Origin: Pseudevernia furfuracea
Taxonomy: Eukaryota > Ascomycota > Lecanoromycetes > Lecanorales > Parmeliaceae
Direction of reading: 5' to 3'
Assembly (NCBI GenBank): GCA_022315425.1
Contig: JAIUPT010000041.1
Coordinates: 1,054,001-1,118,000, forward strand
DNA: 64,000 bases
In this document: positions 1 to 10,209 of the stretch, piece after piece
Layout of the letters: every line of letters begins with the position of its first letter
Position numbering within the stretch: the stretch's first letter is position 1
Position numbers and translations under genes: made by a program
Notes under the pieces: model-generated
The model's input: only the letters and a program-made list of their open reading frames with translations
Databases searched by the model: none
Told to the model about the DNA's origin: nothing

Positions 1-181
1 ACAAATCACCCCCTCAGAATAACATCTTCACAAAGAACACACTTCAAAGCATTCACATTCTTTGCTAGATGTCAAACGGTTAACAAATAAAAAAGTTGCA
101 TGAGAAACAAAGAAATTCGATATTTCGCACCAATTCCAATATCGAAATTCCTACACTCAACATCAAAACACTTCTCAAACA

Positions 182-1335
182 ATAACTTCTTTCTCCACTC
201 AGTCATTTTCCTCTATCAAATATATTCCGCCTCATCGACGTCGAAATTCTTCTTCTTCTAGGCCTGGTTCGCGGTCAAACTTCTCTATATATCGTCGCGA
301 CCAGCTCTATCTTATATTCGAGAATCTACATATCAAATTCTCATCACCAAATTCGCCTCCGCTTCGTATATCAAGAGTACAGCGATCCTTATCTACTAAG
401 AATCTCTTTTAGCGATATTATACTCAGCAGCAATCTTAGAATAAGTCGATATAAAATCATGATTCAACTTCTTCTCGATCATCGCTAAGACAGCGATCTT
501 TCTCGCCTTTCAGACAAGCATCGAGATTCACTTCAAGACTATCGAATTTATCTATTTTCATCGACATCAATAGTAACGTTCAATTTGATGACTGGAAAAT
601 GAGAATTCAAGACAAACTGAATCACAATGGTGATCACTATCCTCACGAGTTATTCAAGATTATATATATTATTGCACGCCTCGAGGGAGAGACAAGTCAA
701 CACGTGTCTTTCAAACGACGACATCGTTCTTATTCGACAGTCAACGAACTTCTAAATCATCTTATCGATTTATACGAAATATCTCTGTTCATTATTTCAC
801 ACATAAATTGACATGCTTTCAAGAAATTGACGTAGGGTAATCAGTCTTTTTCAGAGTTCTATAGAGCTTTTATGAAATGCACTCGTCTATGTGACGAGAA
901 GAAGAATCTTATGAGATATCTTATAATAAAATCAGAGCTTCGTTCTTTGAATCAAAGCGATGCTTTAGACACTTATATAATGAAGACAAAATCTCAGCTA
1001 AAGACGTATATAATGATGAGATAACTTCATTATCAACAATTTGCTGAGAATCTGACTGAGAGAAAAGCAGCGAGATTCGTCGAGCAATACGCTAAAGCAA
1101 AAGCTAAGGCTTACGCAAAGAAGAACAAATACGTTATTATTGCACGCTCAGACCCTGCTCTCGACTTTCATAAACTTTTATAATGAGACGAAGACGACGA
1201 ACTTGTTATGATACACTGAATCTATAGTCAGAAGCACGGCAAATCGTCAATCGCTGAACTAAGTACTCAGGAAATATACGATCTGAAATGTTAGGAATAT
1301 CTATGACAACAGTGTCAGAATTAGTCGTAAGCACC
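182..1335 (+). pseudogene. Decayed retrotransposon gag (A1 copy)
   Basis: The reading frame is the same as the gag at 19225 but the start codon ATG is changed to ATA (182-184) and many TGG, CAG and CAA codons have become stops. The stretch from 599 retains a recognisable fungal retrotransposon Gag core: residues DKLNHNGDHYPHELFKI, then a segment about a dozen codons on that includes GNQSFSEFYRAFMK. The N-terminal part is rich in Ser and Arg. No CCHC zinc knuckle is visible. The frame continues with interruptions to about 1335. It cannot encode a functional protein. Confidence 0.8.
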
Positions 1336-2087
1336 TATTTTGAAAATCGCTGACTGATAGGGCGACTAAATTTGATCTAGCGCGCTCAAATCAATATGCG
1401 ATCCGATCAAACCTCGAACATGATGTTTTTGAGCGATTTCAGATCATTTTAGAAAGGCGTCAAGACTCATTTTTCACTCAAGCAAATTCGAATACTCAAC
1501 GACTAATTACTCAACAACAACGTCATATGACAGCTACCTTCTTCGCCTCCCCCCGAGCTATAGTCTATGACTGTCGACGACGCCATAGCCGAAGGCCCGA
1601 AGCTTGTTATTAATGACGTCGTCGCTCTCGCTGAATTTGATCTCAAGGAGAAGACTGCGTCAGCGCCAAAAACCCATTTCATATTGAATTAAGATTTAAG
1701 ATTCGAGCGGTTCGAAAGGCCTCAGTCAATCACAGACCTTCATTTTTGAATTTCTTCTCTATTCGAAATTCGAATATCAAATGACTGCTGTAGAGCAAAA
1801 CATCTTCTTGATCATCATTTCTTCAATTCTTCGTCAATGAAGATCATTTCAGAACCCCTGTCATCGCATGACGTCACGCTAGCGACATGACATCGTCAAA
1901 GATGTCATCGTCGGAAATTCACCGTTAGAGTCACCGAGAAAGCGAGCGCTAAGGTCAAAAGTTCTTTGTTTTTTAGATTTTTCAGCAATCAAGCATATAT
2001 AACGTTTGTTTTTTCTTCTTCTTTTCTTTCGAAGACACATATCTGTCTATCGCACTGAGGACCAGCGCTTCTTCGAGGGAGGGATAG

Positions 2088-2269
2088 TGTTACGACCGTA
2101 CCCTATATCCCCTTGACACCGGCTAGGCGCTAGGCCCATTGAAGCCTAGTCTAGTCTTGACGGAGACCTTGTCTTCTACATATATAGAGCCTCCCTCCTA
2201 GATAGTTCGATAGACTCTTTATCCTCGTCTACTTATACCTCTATGATCCTTCTAGACCTAATTCTGACA
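2088..2269 (+). repeat. 3' LTR of A1
   Basis: This 182-bp LTR starts TGTTACGACC and ends TTCTGACA. It has the same length as both LTRs of A2 (18697-18878 and 21134-21315) and differs mainly by transitions. A G-rich polypurine tract precedes it directly. Confidence 0.9.
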
Positions 2270-3370
2270 ATACTTTGTTGATTAATATTCTATCTTTTCA
2301 CAAATAATACATTACTTCTTTTAAAAGCTACTGATTGTCGAAGAAAATCTAAAGTTGTTGATTAAAGATCGATTAATATAATACTTTCGATCTATAAAGT
2401 ATATAAAATGTGATTCTTTAAGTAACTCGAATCTCTTAGCTTTTATAGTCTTCTCGCTATTCTTAATTATAATATAAATATTATTTATTAGCTCAACAAT
2501 TATAATTGTTTATTAAAGAATTATAATACTACATATAAAAATGTTGCTGCACGAGATAACTATCTTATTGCGAAGAACTATATTCGACTAAAATTCGTAA
2601 TTTAGCTCTCTTTGTATTTAACGAAGTTATTAAATTATTTCGTTGAATATAGTTCTCTTGTTTTTATCTGAACTAACTCGAAGTAAGTCTCTAAGAATAA
2701 TGTTATTTTATTCGCGAAGCATATTACGTCTATGTTTCTTCTCTTCGAAATGATCTTAAAATCGATCGAAGAGTTACTGTATTATGAGATTGATTTCTTG
2801 ATAGTTAGAATAGTAGTATTTTAACGTTATAGACTTTAACATAATTAAGAATACTGTGTTAAGAATCTATTAAAAAATCTCGACTCTAATACAGAGATTC
2901 ATGAATATATTAAATTTATAATTAAGACTTTCGATTGAACTCTTATCGTATTTCTCTTCGCTGATATATATCTTAACGAGAGTTATAAGTTTCTTATTAT
3001 AATCATGATTTTGCTTAATATCGAAATCTTAAATAACTTAATAAAGCGAGAGAAGTAGATGTGATACTCGATAATTTAAATCGTAATTTGAAGTAAAAGA
3101 AGACTAAATTAAAGTAATATTATTAATAATTAATTGCTAAGTTTGCTGAAAAGATTGAACTAATTATATTAACTAAGAATAGAAATAAAATTGTTTTAAC
3201 GAAGGACGATCTTCGTCGTTCTATGATCATAATATTTCGTCTTAAATTATATTCGTTAATACTTGAGCTATGAAAATCTCTCTTTCTTTCTTAATATAAA
3301 CTTTATTGATTCGTAGATAGTCTCTTAATTCGATAATATTATCTTTATTAAGAGCTTCAAAGCTCTCTTT
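2270..3370. other. AT-rich, mutation-degraded background sequence
   Basis: No gene or recognisable domain is visible in any frame. The stretch is extremely AT-rich with frequent stops. The 5-bp target duplication of the element at 3371-5663 shows that it was once joined to the sequence starting at 5669, so it is part of an older insertion or of ancient degraded DNA. I could not assign it to a transposon family. Confidence 0.6.
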
Positions 3371-3558
3371 TATCAGAATCAGTACAGAGTCAAGTCATAT
3401 AGATGTATAGAATGAGACAACTAGATGAGGAGCAACTATGGACTGGGAGGGAGGGCCATATATGTATAACGGAGTGAACCTACCAAGACACGCTAAGCCT
3501 AAAAGGGAAGTGTCAAAGGAAGACATGTGTCAAAGAGATACGGGGTACGCTCGTAACA
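3371..3558 (-). repeat. 3' LTR of B1 (188-bp subtype)
   Basis: Read on the minus strand it begins TGTTACGAGCG and ends near TTCTGATA. It is the same subtype as both LTRs of B2. The adjacent C-rich run at 3560-3570 is the complement of the element's polypurine tract. Confidence 0.88.
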
Positions 3559-5457
3559 CTACTCCCCCTCCGAAGAAGCACTGATCCCCAGTGCGAAAGA
3601 AAAGAAGAAAAGAAGAAGAAAAACAAACGTCATGCATGCTTGATCGCTGAAAAATCATAAAAACAAAGAACTTTTGGCCCTAGCGCTCGCTTTCCCGATG
3701 ACTTCAACGGTGATGTTGATCTCAATTCGATGACGTCTTGGCGATGCCATGTCGCTAGCATGACGTCACGCGGTCACAGGGGTCCTGCAATGGCCTCCAT
3801 TGGTGAAGAATTGAAGAAATGATGGCCGAGAACGTGTTTTGCCATGCAGTAGCCATTTGATATTCGATTTTCGGGCGGAGAAGAAATCCAGAAATGAAGG
3901 CCTGTGATTGGCTGAGGCCTTCCGAACCGCCCGAACCTTAACCTTAAATCAATATCAATGGTTTTGGCGCAGTCTTCTCCATGGGGCCAAATCCATCCAG
4001 GGCGACGAGGGCGACGACGTCATCAACAACATGATTCGGGCCTCCGGCTATGGCGTCGTCGACAGCCATAGACTATAGCTCGGGGTGAGGCGAAGAAGGT
4101 AGATGTCATATGGCGTTGTTGTTGAATACCAAGTCGCTGAGCATTCGAATTTGCCTGAGTGAAAAATGAAGTCTTGGCGCCGTTCTGGAATGGCCTGGAA
4201 TCGCTCAAAAACATCATGTCCGAGGTTTGGCCGGATCGCATGCTGATTTGAGTGCGCTAGGCCGAATGCAGTCTAGCCAGAGTTGTTCATATTGTCCAGC
4301 AGACAGCAGCCACATTGCTTTATCGTCCATGCCAGCATTGTCCATGCCTGCTGCAGCCACATTACTTTGTCCATGTTGTCCATGTAGAATCGAAAAAATC
4401 CATCGCATGCAGATATGTTTTCCACCTCAACTCCTGCTGACAGCCTGTTCTGGGAGTACCATTGTAGATTTGCCCTGTGCCTCCCAAGCTCTTGCCATCA
4501 AATATCCACCTCCTATTCATTTCCTGACCATAGTCTCTTGCCATTCGACGCCCGTCGCTGTGTTGTCCTAGTGCTATCCATTGCATCCATTCGCTTCGTA
4601 AGCCTACCGCTTCGACTGCCGATGTCTCACCAATACTAAGTTCTTGACACCCGTCCTAAGACCGATAGCGAGTACTCCGCTACCAATGACCTGTCTGACA
4701 TAGAGCTCCCGTAACTCAAGCGCCTGATTCGTAAAATTTGTGTTATAATTCGCCATGTCGTGAAAATGATAGAAAGGGGAAAGAAAGAATCGAATGTGTT
4801 GTGCCATTGTAGCAGGCTCACTTGCCGACCGTTTTCTTTGTTCTCACTTGATTTCTTTGCTTGCCCGTTTGACACCCCGCAAAGAATATGAGTGCTCTAA
4901 AGAATGTTGTTTGCGGTGATGTGTTGAGAAATTCAGGTGTGAAGCCCAGACGGGGTAGAATGCGGCTTCTTTTCGTGTTGTATGGCCGACATGCTCAATG
5001 AAGAGATCGTGCGTTTGCTGTTTTTTTAAGTAATTTCGAATCTAATCTCGTTGCCTTGTAGCAGACTCGCTGTGAGATGAGAAGATGTTTTGACGACTTC
5101 TTTCTAATTCGCTAGCCGTACGAATGATCTAGTAACTTCTTTATCCTTGCTCACTGTACACAAGGCGATTCTCCCCCTTGTCGTCTGATGGTCAGACTCA
5201 GAGATGTCTATCTCAATGATCGATATTGATCTCAATCGATGTTAATGATGTCTTGGTCTCACTTAGTCTCTTGATAAACAATTCTCTGCCCGTATGATGG
5301 GTAGACCCAGGGATACGATATCTCAATGGTCGATATTGACCTCAACCCGAAGGTGTCTTGATCTCACTTAGTCTCTTGATAAAGCTTCTATTAGCAAATT
5401 TCTTTGAATTCGCTTGCTGTCAAAAAAACGAATGAAGTGAGGGTGATCTAGTTGTAG

Positions 5458-5663
5458 TGTCAGAATTAGTACAGAGTCAAGTCATGTAGATGTATAGAAT
5501 GAGACAACTAGATAGAGAGCAACTATGTACTGGGAGAAAAGGTCATATATGTATGGCTGAGTGAACCTGCCAAGGCACGCTAAGTCTAAAAGGGATAGTG
5601 TGTCAACAAGGGAATGCTAACACAGGCAGATGTCATCAAGGGATGCGAGGTACGCTCGTAACA
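5458..5663 (-). repeat. 5' LTR of B1 (206-bp subtype)
   Basis: Read on the minus strand it begins TGTTACGAGCG and ends CTGACA. It carries the longer U3-proximal segment (about 5595-5650) that is also found in both LTRs of the full-length element at 9403-16456 but not in the LTR at the other end of B1. Confidence 0.88.
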
Positions 5664-6331
5664 TCTTTATCGAAGTATTAAAAGTCGTTAATAAAGACGT
5701 CGAAAAGCGTCTTTTATTTATGTAGCGTGTATTTTCGTATTCTTTAATAAACAAATTATTCGAGTCTTTCTGTGATATTATTTATTAATTTAACTTCTTT
5801 CTCAAGCATATTCTTTAACTCACGCTCGATTATAGACTCAGTCTTTAAAGTAAAAGATTTTGAATTTATTATAATAATATAAAGTTCGATAATATTAAGA
5901 TGTTTATTAAGCGTCACTCTGAGTTAAAAGAATATATAAGAGTGTATAAAAGAACGTGATATATGAAAGGACGTATTTCGAGATAGAAATTATAATTCTA
6001 TTTAATCGTATCATTAAGAGAGCGAAATCGATTAAGTAATCATAAAATCGTATAAAGATATCGTAACAATATCGAGACGATCTTTCTTTAAGAGTATATC
6101 TAGCTAATCTATATACTAATATTAAAGTATATTAATCAGTGTTAATAAATATTCTAATATGCAGTTACTGTTATAAGATCTATCACTAATATTTATATAT
6201 CTATATGATATCTAAAGAAGAAGAAGTCTATATATCGAAATTAATCTTCACATTTTAATGAAACTAAATCTTATTAGAACTAGCTCTGTTAAGTCTTGAT
6301 GTTGATATTGTTTCGATAGAGATCAAATCTC
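5664..6331. other. AT-rich degraded background between B1 and B2
   Basis: I see no coding sequence or recognisable repeat. It is the continuation of 2270-3370 once B1 is removed, and it ends at the target duplication of B2 (ATCTC, 6327-6331). Confidence 0.6.
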
Positions 6332-6519
6332 TGTTACGAGCGTACCTCGCATCCCTTTGACATATGTCTTCCTTTGACACTTTCCTTTTAGACTTAGCGT
6401 GTCTTGACAGGTTCACTCCGCCATACATATATGGCTCTCTCTCCCAGTTCATAGTTGCTTCTCATCTAGTTGTCTTATTCTATACATCTACATGACTTGA
6501 CTCTATACTAATTCTAACA
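6332..6519 (+). repeat. 5' LTR of B2
   Basis: 188 bp, starting TGTTACGAGCG and ending TTCTAACA. It is more transition-mutated than the 3' LTR of the same element. Confidence 0.9.
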
Positions 6520-8336
6520 CTACAACTAGATCACTCTCACTTTATTCGTTTTTTTTGATAGTAAGCGAATTCAAATAAGTATACTGATAGAAGCTTTGTC
6601 AAGAAGACTAAGTGAGATCAAGACATCTTCGAATTAAGATCAATATCGACAATTGAGACATCGTATCTCTGAATCTGATCATTATACGGCAAAAGAAATC
6701 ATGACGGAATCGCCTTGTGTACAGTGAGCAAGGAATAAAGAAGTTACTGAATTATTCGTACGACTTAGCGAATCGTAAAGAAATCGTCACACAATCTCCT
6801 CACAGCGAGCCTGTTACAAGGCAACGAGATCAGATTCGAAAACAATTAGCAAACGAACGACCTCTTCACTGAGCATGTCGATCACACAACACGAAAAAGA
6901 CGTCTAGGCTTCACACCTCGATTTCTTAACACACCATCGCAACAACATTCTTTAGAGCACTCACATTCTTTGCGAGGTGTCAAACGATCAGCAAACAAGA
7001 AAGTTAGGTGAGAACAAAGAAAACCGGCATTCAGCATCTCAACACTTTTTTTTCTTTTAATATCGATAGGCTCAATTTCAGCCATCTGCACGACATCGAA
7101 AGCAGATAACAAATTCGATTCTTTTTTCCTCTTTTTATCATTTTCACGATCATAACGAACTATAACACAAAAAATTCTGCGAATTAGACGCTTAAGTTAC
7201 GGGCGTAATCTATGTCAGACAGGTCATTGATAGCGAAGTACTCGTTATCGATCTTAGAACGAGTGTCAAGAATTTAGTATTGATGAGACACTGACAGTCG
7301 AAGCGATAGGCCTACGAAGCGAATGAATGCAATGAATAGCACTATGAAACAACACAGCGACGAACGTTGAATAACAAGAGACTATGATTAGAAAATGAAT
7401 AGAAGGTAGATATTTGATGACAAGAGCTTGAGAAGCATAGAGCAAATCTACAATGATACTCCCAGAATAGACTATCAGCAGGAGTTGAGGTGGAAAACAT
7501 ATTTGCATACGATGGATTTTTTCGATTCTACATGAACAATATGAACAAAGCAATGTGACTGCAGCAGACATGAACAATGCTGACATAAACGACAAAGCAA
7601 TGTGACTGCTGTCTGCTGAACAACATGAACAACTCTGACTAGACTGCATTCGGCCTAGCGCACTCAAATCAGCATGCGATCCGGCCAAACCTCGGACATG
7701 GTGTTTTTGAGCGATTTCAGGCCATTTCAGAACGGCGTCAAGACTTCATTTTTCACTCAGGCAAATTCGAATACTCAGCGACTTGATACTCAACAACAAC
7801 GCCATATGACATCTACCTTCTTCGCCTCCCCCCGAGCTATAGTCTATGACTGTCGACGACGTCATAGCCGAAGGCCTCAAGCGTGTTGTTGATGACGTCG
7901 TCGCCCTCGGTGGATTTGATCCCAGGGAGAAGACCACCCAGCTGCCCCAGAAGGATTTGATATTGGTTTAAGATTTAAGGTTCGGGCGGTTCGGAAGGCC
8001 TCAGCCAATCACAGGCCTTCATTCAGCAACTTTCTTCTCCGGCCGCAAATTCAATATCAGCTGCCCAGCCTACATCAAAAACCATTCTTGGCCACCATTT
8101 CTTCAACTCTTCACCAACGGAGGCCATTCCAACACCCCTGCAACCGCATAACGTCATGCTAGCGACATGGCATCGCCAAGACGTCATCGAAGAGACTTGA
8201 AATCAGCACTGCGGCTGAGGATTGCGCCGACGAACATCATGTTTCTGCTTTTGTTCTTTCTTCCACACGCATAGCGAGCGACTATGAGCGAGCGACTACA
8301 GTCATGAGGACATGTCTTTTCGGAGGGGGGGGGTAG

Positions 8337-8524
8337 TGTTACGAGCGTACCCCGCATCCCTTTGACACATGCCTTCCTTTGACACTTCCCTTTTAGGCTT
8401 AGCGTGTCTTGGCAGATTCACTCCGCCATACATATATGATCCTCCCTCCCAGTCCATAGTTGCTCCTCATCTAGTTGTCTTATTCTATACACCTACATGA
8501 CTTGACTCTGTACTGGTCCTGACA
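8337..8524 (+). repeat. 3' LTR of B2
   Basis: 188 bp, starting TGTTACGAGCG and ending GTCCTGACA. It is preceded by a G-run polypurine tract (about 8322-8333). Confidence 0.9.
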
Positions 8525-9402
8525 ATCTCGCGATTCATCTGGGTCTCAGAATCGCGTATCGCGTTTCGGATATGCGATACCGACGATGTTATTAATGAAT
8601 TGAGTAGTCGAGGATCTTCACGATGTTGCCGTTGCACCGCCGAAAGAGAATTCAGACATCTGAGTTATAGTAAGAAAGTAAGTGTTGAGCTGAAGAGGCA
8701 GACAGAGCTTAGCTTGATGAGGCAAGAAGACGAGATCGTAGAGATCTATCTGAGTGCTGAAATCGTATGTCTTCGAGATTGTAAAGGTGTTCATTTATTC
8801 TACTATGAAAGAATGCTATATAATTCTCGTTCTAACCCTCTTTGAGCTAGCCTCGCAAGATCCTCTTAAAGAGAATAGTTGTTATTCTCTTAATTTACTT
8901 TTCTTTGAGATTCGAGTTATTATACGAAACGAAGTTAGAGAGCATATTATAGATAGACTTCGCGAGTTATACGCTTCTTTTTTCTTACTTCTATCTTTAT
9001 CTCTTAAAGAATTTTGACTCGCTCGATAACTTTTCATTTATTTTTTTACTTCGACGAGTTATAGATTTATTTCGCTTCTATCTTAATCTTAATCTTCATA
9101 TTTTAATGATATTTAAAATCGTAGACTGAATAACGATATTCTTAAACGTCTAAGATCTTTAGAAATACTTCAGATAAGGTCTTATTCTTAATGTTCTTGA
9201 TATTGTTTATCTCGACGATGTTCTTGACATGATCGATCTCGATAAGACCCTTGGTAATTCTCTTGATATGATTTATATTCGTAAGACTCTCGATATCGTT
9301 CTTAGTAGTAACATTTTTGACGCTCTTCTTTAATAGATTTTTAATATATTTTATTATAAATCTTAACTCTCTTAGCTTGATTCTTATAGAGCTTATTAAA
9401 TT
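8525..9402. other. Degraded background with a repeat shared with 27,533
   Basis: No convincing gene is present. Positions about 8755-8885 match 27533-27665 across roughly 130 bp; the copy here has many C-to-T/G-to-A changes and the other does not. Short open frames at 8600-8845 and 8754-9017 overlap this repeat and look like chance. The rest is AT-rich, with tandem-looking runs of similar short phrases around 9200-9310. Confidence 0.6.
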
Positions 9403-9608
9403 TATTAGAATTAGTATAGAGTCAAGTCATGTAGATGTATTAAATAAGACAACTAGATATAGAACAACTATATACTGGGAGGGAGGACCATATATGTATG
9501 GCTGAGTGAACCTATCAAGGCACGCTAAGTCTAAAAGGGATAGTGTGTCAACAAAGGAATGCTAACATAGATAGATGTCATCAAGGGATGCGGAGTACGC
9601 TCGTAACA
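9403..9608 (-). repeat. 3' LTR of B3
   Basis: 206 bp. The terminal TGTC...TAACA pattern (as read on plus) has mutated to TATTAG...TAACA. It is followed by a C-run, the complement of the polypurine tract. Confidence 0.9.
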
Positions 9609-10209
9609 CTACCCCCCTCTTCGAAAAAGACATGTTCTCATGGCTGTACTAGAGTCGTTCGCTATGCATGCAGGAAGAAAGACAGAAAGCAGAAAACATG
9701 ATGTTGGAGGATCGGCGCTATCCTTTTCTGTCATGGTGCTGATCCCCAGTTGCTTCGATAACGTTTTGACGATGTCACGTCGCTAGCATAACGTTATGCG
9801 ATCGCAGAGGTGCTGAAATGATCTTTATTGATGAAGAGTTGAAGAAATAATAATCATTAATGATTTTTGATGTAGGTGGTCTACACGAAAAATGATTTGC
9901 GGTCGGAGAAGAAAATCGCTGAATGAAGGCCTCTTATTGATCGATAGACGATTCGAACCGATAGCCGCGCGCTAAAGACGACATGTCGTTGCTTTCTCAG
10001 TTTTGACGCAACGTTTGCCTTCTATTGCAGCATTATTGGCCTGATCAGGTGCTTTAGGGTCATTGCTGAAGGTGTAATAGGGTTTAGGAAGTACTGGGAA
10101 GGGTTATGAGACCAGGGGGACCTGTGGGACGGACGCGTAGTTGAGTAGTGAGCGAAAGGGTTCTGAGAGTGGAACGTAGGCCTGAGACTGGTTTTTGATA
10201 GTATTATTA

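Larger units (their letters stand above)
1..2269 (+). mobile_element. Family A LTR retrotransposon, partial copy (A1), gag only
   Basis: This is the right-hand part of an LTR element whose 5' LTR lies outside the window. It contains the leader (about 27-118), a decayed gag (182-about 1335), a 3' non-coding module (about 1355-1980), a G-rich polypurine tract and a 182-bp 3' LTR (2088-2269). It matches the complete copy at 18697-21315 along its whole length apart from scattered transitions. No protease, reverse transcriptase or integrase is present, so the element would depend on another element's enzymes. The expected target duplication after the LTR would be atact, but the partner is off-window. 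Confidence 0.85.
3371..5663 (-). mobile_element. Family B short non-autonomous LTR element (B1)
   Basis: The ends are a 3' LTR at 3371-3558 and a 5' LTR at 5458-5663, both in minus orientation. They are flanked by the target duplication TCTTT (3366-3370 and 5664-5668). The internal region of about 1.9 kb has no pol domains. Its leader (about 4800-5457) and 3' end resemble those of the gag-pol element at 9403-16456. The sequence is much less mutated than its surroundings, so it is probably the youngest insertion here. The two LTRs belong to different subtypes (188 and 206 bp), which is unusual for one element. Confidence 0.85.
6332..8524 (+). mobile_element. Family B short non-autonomous LTR element (B2)
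   Basis: Complete 2193-bp element with two 188-bp LTRs (6332-6519 and 8337-8524), a G-run polypurine tract before the 3' LTR, and the target duplication ATCTC on both sides (6327-6331 and 8525-8529). The internal region of about 1.8 kb has no gag-pol domains. The leader after the 5' LTR matches B1 and the full-length B3 element. The 3' half (about 7630-8200) matches B1 and also the A elements. It is more mutated than B1 but far less than element D. Confidence 0.9.

Noticed and set aside
7266..7688. 140-aa minus-strand frame as a host gene
   Set aside because: It lies entirely inside the LTR element B2 and has a counterpart inside B1; it is kept only as a finding about the element.
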